Positions 27,292-37,643 of a DNA stretch of 64,000 bases are shown piece by piece. This stretch comes from Neisseriaceae bacterium. Its GTDB lineage: Bacteria > Pseudomonadota > Gammaproteobacteria > Burkholderiales > Neisseriaceae. The translations under genes and the position numbers were made by a program. The notes below the pieces were generated by a model. It saw nothing but the letters and a program-made list of their open reading frames with translations, ran no database searches and was not told the origin of the DNA. The stretch covers positions 744,001 through 808,000 of the forward strand of contig CP046107.1 in NCBI GenBank assembly GCA_016864895.1, in the 5' to 3' direction. Every line of letters begins with the position of its first letter. The stretch's first letter is position 1.

Positions 27292-29868
27292 CTAATCAAT
27301 CAATTCTTCTGTTTCCTCTTTGCTTTCAGCAACCTTTTCCATACATACTAAGGTCTCCCCCCTATCTAAATTAATGAGACGAACTCCTTGTGCTCTTCGA
27401 CCTGTTTCTCTAATCTGGTTGACATACGTACGAATTAAAATACCTCCCGAAGTAATTAACATCACATCATCAGTTTCTTCAACAAGCGATGCTGCCACTA
27501 ACATACCATTTCGCTGCCCTGTATCGATATCAATCACTCCGTAGTTGCCTCTACGCCCCTTAGGGTAGCTATCAATATTCGTTCTTTTACCATAACCATT
27601 TTCTGTGGCGGTTAGCACCATGGCGTTTTTGTCCGTTTCTGGATGCATCGCTAATAAACTAATAACTTTGGAACCATCGGATAATCTCATACCCCGGACA
27701 CCTTGAGATGTGCGCCCCGTTGGTCTAATACCGTTCTCATCAAATCTTATTACTTTACCCCGATCAGAAAATAACATAATCTCATGCATTCCACTTGTTT
27801 TAACAACACCAACCAAGCTATCTTGCTCAGATAAAGTAATAGCAGCAATCCCTAAATTTTTAGCACCAGAGAAGTTCATTAAGGATGTTTTCTTCACGAT
27901 ACCTAAACTAGTACACATGAATACATATTCACTGTCTGTAAATTCTTTGACTGGTAAAATTGCACTAATTGTTTCATTATCAGATAAATTTAATACATTG
28001 GTCACAGGCCTCCCCCTACTGACACGACTACCAATAGGTAACTTATAAACCTTGATCCAATAACATTTCCCTAAAGAAGTAAAACATAATAAATAGTCAT
28101 GCATATTAGCAACAAAAAGGGTTTTAATAAAATCCTCTTCCTTAGTTGCTGTTGCCTGCTTCCCTCTGCCTCCTCTGTTTTGAGATTGATAATCTTCCAC
28201 CGGCTGAGCTTTAATATACCCCTCATGTGAAAGTGTCACAATCATATCTTGAGGTTGAATTAAGTCTTTATCATCAATATCGCCACCAATAGGGTCTATT
28301 TCTGTTTTCCTAGCATCCCCAAAATCTATTTTAATTTGATTTAATTCATGACGAATAATTTCAGTAACACGTTCTCTTTTAGCGAGAACATCAGTCAAAT
28401 CTAACATTACTTCAATCACTTCTTCATACTCAGAAATGATTTTATCTTGCTCCAAACCTGTTAATCGCTGTAAACGCATATCTAAAATAGCCTGAGCTTG
28501 CACTTCAGATAATTGATATCCATCAGCCTTCAATCCAAAGTCTTCACTAATTTCTTCTGAACGAAATAAGTTAATGTCTACCCGCTCTAACATTGATGCA
28601 ACCAAACCGTATCGCCAGGTTCTAGCTAGCAATGCTGTTTTTGCTTCCCAAGGTGTAGTACTCGATTTGATTAGTTGAATAATTTCATCTACGTTAGTAA
28701 GCGCAACTGCTAACCCCTCTAATACATGCCCTCGATTACGTGCCTTTTTAAGTTCAAAAACAGTTCGCCTATAAACTACCTCTCTCCGATGTTTTAAAAA
28801 CTCAACAATAAAACATTTTAAATTAAGTTGTTTAGGATTCCCATCCACTAGAGCTACCATATTTATGCCAAAAGTATCCTGTAATTTTGTCAATTTATAC
28901 AATTGATTTAAAATAACTTTTGCATTCTCATTACGTTTTAACTCAATAACAATACGAATTCCAGACTTATCCGATTCATCACGTAAGTCAGCAATACCAT
29001 TTATACTCTTATCCCTAACCAATAAGCCAATTTTCTCCACTAATTTAGCTTTATTGACTTGATAAGGAATTTCATCAATAACGATCGCTGTCCTATCGCC
29101 TGCCTTATGAATGGTTTCTATATGGGTTTTACCGCGTATCACCACTCTGCCTCGACCTGTTCTATATCCTTCTCTTATCCCTGAGATACCATAAACAGTT
29201 GCACCCGTAGGAAAATCTGGTGCGGGAATAATATCAATCAATTCATCAACTGAAATATCTTCATTATCTAATACCGCTACACAAGCATCAATCACTTCAG
29301 AAATATTATGTGGTGGTATATTAGTAGCCATACCGACAGCAATACCTGAAGATCCATTGACTAATAAAATGGGTATCTTAGAGGGTAAAACCACAGGCTC
29401 TTTTTCGCTATTATCGTAGTTAGGACTGAAATCTACAGTTTCTTTATCTAAGTCTGCTAGTATTTCTTGGGCTATTTTGTGCATACGAATCTCAGTATAT
29501 CGCATAGCCGCAGCCCCATCTCCATCAATAGAACCAAAATTACCTTGTCCGTCTATCAATTGATAACGCATAGTAAAATCTTGTGCCATCCTAACAATCG
29601 TATCGTAAACTGCCTTATCCCCATGAGGATGATATTTACCAATCACATTACCCACAACTCTAGCAGACTTTTTAAAGGGCTTATTCCAATAATTACTTAG
29701 TTCATTCATGGCATAAAGTACTCTTCGATGCACGGGCTTCATTCCATCTCTCACATCAGGCAAGGCTCTACCAACAATAACACTCATGGCATAATCTAAG
29801 TAGGACTGCTTCATTTCCTCTTCTAAACTAATTGGAAATGTTTCTTTAGCAACAAACGACTCCGACAT
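27292..29868 (-). CDS. gyrA: DNA gyrase subunit A
   Basis: GyrA is the DNA breakage-reunion subunit of gyrase. The 858-residue protein has the catalytic Tyr124 in [11 protein letters not shown] and a GyrA-box (QNRGGRG) in the C-terminal wrapping domain, separating it from ParC. An acidic tail ends in EETEELID. The quinolone-determining region reads YHPHGDKAVYD: Lys85 occupies the position of E. coli Ser83, an unusual wild-type residue, while Asp89 (E. coli Asp87) is kept. The codon is AAG on the coding strand. The start has a GAGAAAG ribosome site. alr follows on the same strand. Confidence 0.98.
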   Translation of the reverse strand: MSESFVAKETFPISLEEEMKQSYLDYAMSVIVGRALPDVRDGMKPVHRRVLYAMNELSNYWNKPFKKSARVVGNVIGKYHPHGDKAVYDTIVRMAQDFTMRYQLIDGQGNFGSIDGDGAAAMRYTEIRMHKIAQEILADLDKETVDFSPNYDNSEKEPVVLPSKIPILLVNGSSGIAVGMATNIPPHNISEVIDACVAVLDNEDISVDELIDIIPAPDFPTGATVYGISGIREGYRTGRGRVVIRGKTHIETIHKAGDRTAIVIDEIPYQVNKAKLVEKIGLLVRDKSINGIADLRDESDKSGIRIVIELKRNENAKVILNQLYKLTKLQDTFGINMVALVDGNPKQLNLKCFIVEFLKHRREVVYRRTVFELKKARNRGHVLEGLAVALTNVDEIIQLIKSSTTPWEAKTALLARTWRYGLVASMLERVDINLFRSEEISEDFGLKADGYQLSEVQAQAILDMRLQRLTGLEQDKIISEYEEVIEVMLDLTDVLAKRERVTEIIRHELNQIKIDFGDARKTEIDPIGGDIDDKDLIQPQDMIVTLSHEGYIKAQPVEDYQSQNRGGRGKQATATKEEDFIKTLFVANMHDYLLCFTSLGKCYWIKVYKLPIGSRVSRGRPVTNVLNLSDNETISAILPVKEFTDSEYVFMCTSLGIVKKTSLMNFSGAKNLGIAAITLSEQDSLVGVVKTSGMHEIMLFSDRGKVIRFDENGIRPTGRTSQGVRGMRLSDGSKVISLLAMHPETDKNAMVLTATENGYGKRTNIDSYPKGRRGNYGVIDIDTGQRNGMLVAASLVEETDDVMLITSGGILIRTYVNQIRETGRRAQGVRLINLDRGETLVCMEKVAESKEETEELID

Positions 29869-30087
29869 ATTGACTTTCTCAAAGAATAAAACATGTGTAT
29901 TCTATCATACTAAAAACTTGCAAGGGACTTTTCTCAAATGCCAGTTGCCATTTTGTGTCTTTTCTCTTACCATTAACAAATCTAGTATCTATCTAGCAGA
30001 TATACCATCATAAATTAAAATTACATCAATTAAATTTAAGTAAATAATAAGAATAAGTCTACATAACTTTTAGGATTGGGATCTAAA

Positions 30088-30486
30088 GTGAAAATCTATG
30101 ATTTTTTTGTCAACACATCAAAACAATTTAAGCTTCATTACATACTAAAACAGTATGTCATATCATTGTTGTTTTGCATGCTTTGTTTATATCTGGTATA
30201 TGATTCCCTGGTAATGGCAAATGACTCTAATCCAATCTTAATATTATTTGTCAGTACTTGGTTCATTCTCAACACACTGTTATTTCCTTTTGCTAGGTTT
30301 GCATTAGATTCGATCATCAACTACATTGTTACTGGGAATCAATTAAAAACCCCTAAAATTATTTCTTACCTGGTCAAAATATTCTATCTCGCTCTATGTT
30401 GGGCGTACGCAATTTTATTGGCACCTATTGGTATCCTTTTTTATCTCATCATTAAAATCAGAGGCAGTGATCAAGATTACTATTAG
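30088..30486 (+). CDS. Hypothetical inner-membrane protein
   Basis: A protein of about 132 residues with three to four hydrophobic segments (LLFCMLCLYLVY, ILILFVSTWFIL, a third before a TGNQ loop, and ALCWAYAILLAPIGILFYLI). It has a short polar C-terminal tail. No ATG is available at the head; GTG at 30088 with GGGA upstream is preferred over TTG at 30076. It is divergent from gyrA. Codon and amino-acid use look genuine. No family was recognised. Confidence 0.6.
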   Translation: MKIYDFFVNTSKQFKLHYILKQYVISLLFCMLCLYLVYDSLVMANDSNPILILFVSTWFILNTLLFPFARFALDSIINYIVTGNQLKTPKIISYLVKIFYLALCWAYAILLAPIGILFYLIIKIRGSDQDYY

Positions 30487-30548
30487 ATAATAACAAAAAT
30501 ATCAGGCATGGTTCATCATATTTAGTTATTCTAGTTATTCGAATACCT

Positions 30549-30747
30549 TGTGCATAACTTTGTGAATAACTCACTAAATAAATAAAAATTTGGTTTAAAA
30601 TAAGGCCAATTGATTTTGGTTGATAGCTAAATTTAATGACAAGAAATAATAATTATTTATTATTTTTCAATTAGTTAATATATATAATAATTTTTGTTTA
30701 TTGTTTTGAGCTTGGGGAATTAGTCATCATCCTAAATCTGTGAATAA
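30549..30747 (-). promoter_or_regulatory. Cluster of three DnaA-box matches in an AT-rich gap (candidate oriC)
   Basis: The 302-base gap 30487-30788 contains three exact matches to TTATNCACA, all in the same orientation (read on the minus strand): 30549-30557 (TTATGCACA), 30561-30569 (TTATTCACA) and 30739-30747 (TTATTCACA). The stretch between the second and third is very AT-rich, like a DNA unwinding element. dnaA, dnaN or mnmG are not next to it. It could be a replication origin, a DnaA-titrating site or a DnaA-regulated promoter for earP. Confidence 0.45.
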
Positions 30748-30788
30748 CTTGTAGTTTTTTATACTTACTTTTAGAAATACTTTAAATA

Positions 30789-31898
30789 ATGAACAAAAAA
30801 AATATATGGATTTTTTCATCGGTTATCGATAACTTTGGTGATGCAGGTGTTGCTTATAGGATTGCTCGCGAAATATCCTTAAACAAAGAATTTAAAATTT
30901 TTTTATTTATTGATGATATCATTACTTTAGCAAAACTTGAAAATTCCCTATCCCTACAGCATCAAAAACAAATCAGACACAATATAATCATCATCCAATG
31001 GAATTCATCTTGCTTTTCTGGCCTTGCCACTCCTGATATTATTCTCGAAACCTTTGGTTGTTTTTCAGAAAAACCACTTAACAATCAAAAATTAGAATCC
31101 ATTCCACAAATTAATATCGAATACTTAAGTGCCGAAGATTGGACGCTTAATTACCATTTAAAACCCTCTTTATTGGGCACACAAAAAAAATTTTTCTATT
31201 TCCTTGGTTTCAATGAAAATAGTGGGGGGTTATTCATTGAAAACAATTACACACAAGAAGAGATGGAATTCAAAAAACATGATACTAACATATTAAATTT
31301 CGTACAAAAATATAAAATTCCATTTAACCTAAAAAGAAAAAAAATTTTTATCTTTGGCTATGAATCAAACATATGGCATCAATGGACTAATATCTGGCGT
31401 CAACTTAATATCAACTATGAGCTATGGATAGCTGAAAAAAAAGTATTAAACTCTATGCGAGAAAATCGTATTCACACAGTATCTCTTCCTTTTGTCAACC
31501 AAACGGATTTTGACAAACTACTATGGTTATCTGATATTGCCATTGTTCGTGGTGAAGATAGTTTTATTAGAGCTCAGCTCGCAGGAATTCCTTTTTTTTG
31601 GCACATTTATCCTCAAAAAAATCAATTACACTTAAAAAAATTAAGTGCCTTTTGGTGCCAAGTCACTCCATACTATGAAAATGAAATTTTTTTTCACCAC
31701 CAACGTTTGTCACTAGCTCTAAACGAAGGGATTGTTCTCTCTGATAAAGAGTGCTATACCAGTTGGAATATATTATTACAATATCAAGAAAATTGGCTAA
31801 AAAATACACAATCATGGAGAGATTTTCTATTATCTCAATCTACAGCATATGAAAAATTAACACAGTTTATCAAAAAACAGTTAGAATTACCCCTTTAA
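30789..31898 (+). CDS. earP: EF-P arginine rhamnosyltransferase
   Basis: EarP transfers rhamnose from TDP-rhamnose onto Arg32 of elongation factor P, an activation used in Neisseriaceae, Pseudomonas and other beta/gammaproteobacteria. The 369-residue GT-B (GT104) protein begins with WIFSSVIDNFGDAGVAYRIA, carrying the conserved acidic residues Asp14 and Asp18 at the acceptor site. The C-terminal nucleotide-sugar site shows RGEDSFIRAQLAG. It sits 28 bases upstream of efp, the classical pairing. No TDP-rhamnose (rml) genes are in the window; they must be elsewhere for the modification to work. Confidence 0.96.
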   Translation: MNKKNIWIFSSVIDNFGDAGVAYRIAREISLNKEFKIFLFIDDIITLAKLENSLSLQHQKQIRHNIIIIQWNSSCFSGLATPDIILETFGCFSEKPLNNQKLESIPQINIEYLSAEDWTLNYHLKPSLLGTQKKFFYFLGFNENSGGLFIENNYTQEEMEFKKHDTNILNFVQKYKIPFNLKRKKIFIFGYESNIWHQWTNIWRQLNINYELWIAEKKVLNSMRENRIHTVSLPFVNQTDFDKLLWLSDIAIVRGEDSFIRAQLAGIPFFWHIYPQKNQLHLKKLSAFWCQVTPYYENEIFFHHQRLSLALNEGIVLSDKECYTSWNILLQYQENWLKNTQSWRDFLLSQSTAYEKLTQFIKKQLELPL

Positions 31899-31926
31899 AT
31901 GTTCAATATAACACTGAGGATTATGT

Positions 31927-32487
31927 ATGAAAACAGCGCAAGAATTACGCATAGGTAATGTTTTTATGGTCGGAAACGATGCTATGGTTGTACAAAAAAC
32001 AGAATATAATAAATCTGGTCGTAATGCTGCCGTTGTAAAAATGAAATTAAAAAATTTACTTAATGGCAATATCACTGAATCTGTGTATCGTGCTGATGAC
32101 AAATTAGATGATATTATTCTTGAGAAAAAACAATGTACTTATTCCTATTTTTCTGACCCTATGTATGTCTTTATGGATGAAGAATTCAACCAGTATGAAA
32201 TTGAAGCTGACAATATGGTTAATAGCATTCATTACATTGTAGATGGCATGGAGGATATTTGTGAAGTAACTTTTTATCAAGGTAAAGCAATATCTGTAGA
32301 ACTCCCTACTATTATCGTTAGAGAAATACAGTATACAGAACCTGCTGTAAAGGGAGATACCTCAGGGAAAGTGATGAAACCGGCGACATTAATAGGAGGC
32401 TATGAAATAAGCGTGCCTTCCTTTGTTGAAAATGGAGATAAGATAGAGATTGATACTCGGACTAATGAATTCAGAAAAAGAGCCTAA
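31927..32487 (+). CDS. efp: Elongation factor P (Arg32 type)
   Basis: EF-P rescues ribosomes stalled at polyproline. All 186 residues and three OB/KOW-like domains are present. The loop tip reads NKSGRNAA with Arg at residue 32, the residue rhamnosylated by EarP. The sequence is very close to neisserial EF-P (YFADP-type segment [21 protein letters not shown] terminus [13 protein letters not shown]). A GAGG ribosome site precedes the ATG. It lies between earP and eno and is probably cotranscribed with earP. Confidence 0.98.
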   Translation: MKTAQELRIGNVFMVGNDAMVVQKTEYNKSGRNAAVVKMKLKNLLNGNITESVYRADDKLDDIILEKKQCTYSYFSDPMYVFMDEEFNQYEIEADNMVNSIHYIVDGMEDICEVTFYQGKAISVELPTIIVREIQYTEPAVKGDTSGKVMKPATLIGGYEISVPSFVENGDKIEIDTRTNEFRKRA

Positions 32488-32546
32488 AGCCTCAAGACCA
32501 TTTTTGGTATTTTTTAATTCAGACAACATTAACACTAAGATATTAA

Positions 32547-33845
<1,299 letters not shown>

Positions 33846-33876
33846 ATCAATTTCATCTAAGAGTAAGAGATTGAGA

Positions 33877-33907
33877 AATAATAAAATAATGAAATTATTT
33901 TATTATT
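33877..33907. terminator. Perfect A/T-only palindrome after eno
   Basis: Fourteen bases (33877-33890) pair perfectly with 33894-33907 around a GAA loop; both arms contain only A and T. It starts 32 bases after the eno stop. An A/T-only stem is weak per base pair, but its length and position suggest a transcript end or RNA-stabilising hairpin. Confidence 0.55.
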
Positions 33908-33933
33908 CGGTAATAGCTATGTTTAATATAATA

Positions 33934-33958
33934 AAAAATGTGAAATAATGACATTTTT
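33934..33958 (+). terminator. Second hairpin downstream of eno
   Basis: AAAAATGT pairs with ACATTTTT around a 9-base loop, giving an A-rich leader and a T-rich exit on either strand. Together with the preceding palindrome it could terminate eno. The remaining gap to slt shows no gene. Confidence 0.55.
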
Positions 33959-34154
33959 CACTCTAGTAGCACTCAAATTTGAGGAATTTAAGTAAACTGT
34001 CCGTGTCAAAATATGAACAAGTGAATAAAATGGCTAATAATAGTTATTAAATTGACGCTTAGCCATGTTCTTTAAAGCATGGTTTTGCGTTGCTCCTGTT
34101 AAATATATTTAATCACATATATACAAAGGGTCATTTTTCTTCCCTACTAAACGA

Positions 34155-36026
34155 TTACATAAAACCTAGACGTGCTTTCAGACTTTTGTTTGAAAAACCA
34201 CTAAATAAGTGAGAGTAATAAACAGTATTACTCATGACTTTTTTTACGTATTCTCTAGTTTCATCAAAAGGAATTGTTTCTACATAAACAGCACCTTCTA
34301 AGCCATTTTGACGCCACCTTTTAGCCCTTCCTGGACCTGCGTTGTAAGCTGAAGTAGCCAATGGCTCTGAGTTAAATTGTTTATATAAATCAGCCAAATA
34401 CCATACCCCCATATTAATATTATTATCCATATTATTTAATAAGTGATACCCATCTAGACCAATTTTTCGAGCAATCACTTGTGCGGTTCCAGGCATAATT
34501 TGCATCAATCCTGATGCTCCCACTGAGCTTTTAGCGATCATAATAAAACGACTTTCTTGTCGAATTAATCCAAATACCCATGCAGATTCTATACCATAAA
34601 GGTCAGTATATTTCTCAACAATATTTTTATAAGGAAATGGAAATCTTAACTGATAGTCTAACAAACTATCACTCATATCTGCACTTAAAATAGACATTTC
34701 ATAAAATTGATTTTGTAACGCCAACTGAGAAGCTAAAATAAGTTTATCGTCTGCAAAATTTTTGATAGCATATCGCCATTGATCTTGAGCTGCTATTCTC
34801 ATTTGACGATCCCCCATATCCAATGAGTTCCTAAATAAAACCAATGATCGATGAATCTGACTATCTTGTGCTAAAGCCATTGCTGAAGAGGAACGCCCAC
34901 CTGAAGTATTAGATTTCACATTTAAAGGCTTACCCAACTCTTCATGCCCTAAAATTGCATAAAAGTTTCTTCCACTTGCCACTACTTTTTCATACAATAT
35001 TCTTGCATTCGTCCTATCACCTAAAGCAGCTTTTGCCCTACCTTGCCAGTACCACCAAGTTGGTGTCTCACGCAATTTTTTTGGCATCATTTGAATAATC
35101 TGACTAAGTTGACTCCACAATTTTAAACGGAGTGCTGAACGAGCATACCACTCCCACTGCTCATTAGATAATTGTGTTTTATCAGATTTATTAAAATGTT
35201 GCAATGCAGATACCATATCCAAGTCTCTGGCTTTAGAAAGCCCCACCAATCCCTCTACAAAACCAATATCATCTTGATCTACATTGCCATATAACTTGTA
35301 AATAAATTCATCAATATCATGCCTATTCCTACCTTTTGGGGTAATACCGGGCATAATCTTGGCTATTTTGGAGGCTTTAGAACCGTCATATACCGATATA
35401 TTGGGTATTGGTTGTCCAACTGCATTAGCCAAATTTTTTGCTAACGTAATATAATTATTAGAAATTAGTATTCTTACTCTTCTCCACACATCATTTTGGT
35501 CGATCATCCCTCTAGAAGCGGCTACTTCTATCATTTTATTACAACCTTCTGGTAGTTTTTCATTACTCTTAACCAACTCTCCAGACATATTAGATAATGA
35601 TATTCCTCTTTGTGAATATCCAGCTATAGTTGCATAACAATTGACTTCCAGATTATTGGTATTGGAGGGTAACAATTTATACTGACTTAGAAATTCTGCC
35701 CAATTGGCCTGCTTACCTAAAATTTTTAACAATCCTATCCTTATCTGTTCAACCATACTATTTTGTTGACCCGTTTGAAAAGATAAAAAGTGGTATGCAT
35801 CTTCTGTTTGTTTCTGTTTTAATGAAATCAAAGCTGTTTGGTATAAAGAATAATCATACATAACTTTTGATTCATTTTGCTTTGGAAAGGTTGTGACAGG
35901 TGCAATAATTCTTGATTCAAAGTGCTGGACAGTCTGGTGTGTATTGCCTTCTTGATTATTATTAGCACAAGCTAGTAGTATTCCCAAAATTGAAGTTAAG
36001 ATTATTCTTTGTTTTATTTTTAGCAT
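34155..36026 (-). CDS. slt: Soluble lytic murein transglycosylase (Slt70-type), lipoprotein form
   Basis: A 623-residue GH23 enzyme that cleaves the MurNAc-GlcNAc bond of peptidoglycan with 1,6-anhydro product. The start is taken at the ATG 36026, giving the signal RIILTSILGILLAC with lipobox LLAC and Cys20; a TTG five codons upstream is less likely. A long helical superhelical domain precedes the C-terminal catalytic domain, where the glutamate lies in LIRQESRF, followed by VGASGLMQIMPGTAQ and ATSAYNAGPGRAKRW. It starts 18 bases after the trkH stop and is probably cotranscribed. Confidence 0.94.
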   Translation of the reverse strand: MLKIKQRIILTSILGILLACANNNQEGNTHQTVQHFESRIIAPVTTFPKQNESKVMYDYSLYQTALISLKQKQTEDAYHFLSFQTGQQNSMVEQIRIGLLKILGKQANWAEFLSQYKLLPSNTNNLEVNCYATIAGYSQRGISLSNMSGELVKSNEKLPEGCNKMIEVAASRGMIDQNDVWRRVRILISNNYITLAKNLANAVGQPIPNISVYDGSKASKIAKIMPGITPKGRNRHDIDEFIYKLYGNVDQDDIGFVEGLVGLSKARDLDMVSALQHFNKSDKTQLSNEQWEWYARSALRLKLWSQLSQIIQMMPKKLRETPTWWYWQGRAKAALGDRTNARILYEKVVASGRNFYAILGHEELGKPLNVKSNTSGGRSSSAMALAQDSQIHRSLVLFRNSLDMGDRQMRIAAQDQWRYAIKNFADDKLILASQLALQNQFYEMSILSADMSDSLLDYQLRFPFPYKNIVEKYTDLYGIESAWVFGLIRQESRFIMIAKSSVGASGLMQIMPGTAQVIARKIGLDGYHLLNNMDNNINMGVWYLADLYKQFNSEPLATSAYNAGPGRAKRWRQNGLEGAVYVETIPFDETREYVKKVMSNTVYYSHLFSGFSNKSLKARLGFM

Positions 36027-36044
36027 AAGTAATAATTCCAATAT

Positions 36045-37514
36045 TTAACTTTCCCAATACACGGGTAAAAATAAAATAAATACGGTAAAAATTTCTAATC
36101 GACCAATCAACATAGTGAAAGCACACACCCATTTTTGAAAATCACTCAAAATATTTAAGTCCGCCATGGGACCAAGATATCCAAGTCCTGGACCTGCATT
36201 TGTGATTGAGGCAATAATAAAGGAAAACGCTGAAACAGCATCTACTCCGGTAAAAAGTAATATTAAAGTCGCAATCACCACAGTCATCAAATACACTAAA
36301 ATGAATGCCATCACATTTAATGATATCTTATTGGGAACAATATTACCATTTACCTTAACGGTTTTAACCGCGTTAGGATGAATTAACAACAACATTTCTC
36401 GGTACATAAACTTGAACTGAATAATAATACGAATCATTTTAATACCACCACCAGTTGACCCAGAATTTGACAATATGTTCGCCAACATATACATGATTAT
36501 CCCAACATATATCGGCCATTGAGTAAAATCTACTGAACTAAATCCACAAGCTGTACCAATCGAAACATAATTAAATGCAACATACCTTAGTGAAGTCAAA
36601 AAACCAGATAATCCTTGTCCATAAAATCCCATATACCATAAATAAACTGTAGAAATTAAAATACTCAAAAGTAATACTTTTAAAAATATTCTCACCTCTT
36701 CATCTTTCCAGTATATGATGAGGCTTCTATTTTTTATGACCATTATATGATTCAAAAAACTAATAGCCCCAATTAACATCGTGATCATCAAAATTATCTC
36801 AATTGTAACTGAATTAAAATGACCAATACTGTCTGAATAAGTTGAAAACCCACCTAAAGAAATACTGGAGAATGCATGGCACACCGCATCAAACCAACTC
36901 ATCCCAGCTAATTTAAGTACTATCACAACGATAACAGTAAAAATTATATAAATCCCCCACAAAGATTTAGCTGTTTGTGCAATTCTGGGTGTTAATTTTT
37001 TATCTTTATTGACTCCTGTAATCTCCGCTCTCAAAATATTCATTCCACCAATACCTAGGGTTGGGATAATCGCTACTGCCAACACTATAATCCCCATACC
37101 ACCGAACCAATTAAGCATATGTCGCCATAAATTTAGCGAAGGTTGCAAATGCTCAACATTGGCAAAAACACTAGAACCAGTTGTCGTTAAGCCTGAAATA
37201 GCCTCAAAATAAGCGTCTGTAAAACTCAAACTGTCCGAAAAATAGATAGGGATAGACGCTGCAAAAGCAAATAAAATCCATAATAAGAAAGCTAATAAAA
37301 AACCATCTCTTGCTTGTAACTCTCTATTATATTTTTTAGTCAACTGCCTAATTATAAAAGACGAAATAATCATTACTAACGAGGTAAACAACCAAGTTTC
37401 TAGAAGCCCATCGCCAAAGTAATAAGAAGCCAGTGCTGGAGCCCATAATAGGCAAGAAAACAAAATATTCAATCTCGCAAGATTGTAAATAATTGGTAAA
37501 AAACGATTAACCAT
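36045..37514 (-). CDS. trkH: Trk-type potassium uptake protein, membrane subunit
   Basis: TrkH is the ion-conducting dimeric channel/transporter subunit for K+ uptake, gated by TrkA (not in this window). The start at ATG 37514 has a GGGG ribosome-site-like run 8 bases upstream and gives 489 residues. Four pore loops with selectivity-filter glycines are visible: SGLTTTGSSVF, SSISLGGFST, GTACGFSS and ASITNAGPGLG. The hydrophobic profile fits the SKT superfamily. The stop is 18 bases before slt. It is divergent from lpxB. Confidence 0.95.
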   Translation of the reverse strand: MVNRFLPIIYNLARLNILFSCLLWAPALASYYFGDGLLETWLFTSLVMIISSFIIRQLTKKYNRELQARDGFLLAFLLWILFAFAASIPIYFSDSLSFTDAYFEAISGLTTTGSSVFANVEHLQPSLNLWRHMLNWFGGMGIIVLAVAIIPTLGIGGMNILRAEITGVNKDKKLTPRIAQTAKSLWGIYIIFTVIVVIVLKLAGMSWFDAVCHAFSSISLGGFSTYSDSIGHFNSVTIEIILMITMLIGAISFLNHIMVIKNRSLIIYWKDEEVRIFLKVLLLSILISTVYLWYMGFYGQGLSGFLTSLRYVAFNYVSIGTACGFSSVDFTQWPIYVGIIMYMLANILSNSGSTGGGIKMIRIIIQFKFMYREMLLLIHPNAVKTVKVNGNIVPNKISLNVMAFILVYLMTVVIATLILLFTGVDAVSAFSFIIASITNAGPGLGYLGPMADLNILSDFQKWVCAFTMLIGRLEIFTVFILFLPVYWES

Positions 37515-37643
37515 ATTTGTGAGCCCCAACTATGTTAAAGTAAGTCATTGCATTAGTAATGGTCATTAATTAAATAAGTCATAAAGAAAACAGCTTATCA
37601 TTGTATAATAAACTTTTACTATTACCTATACTTAGAAAAAAAA

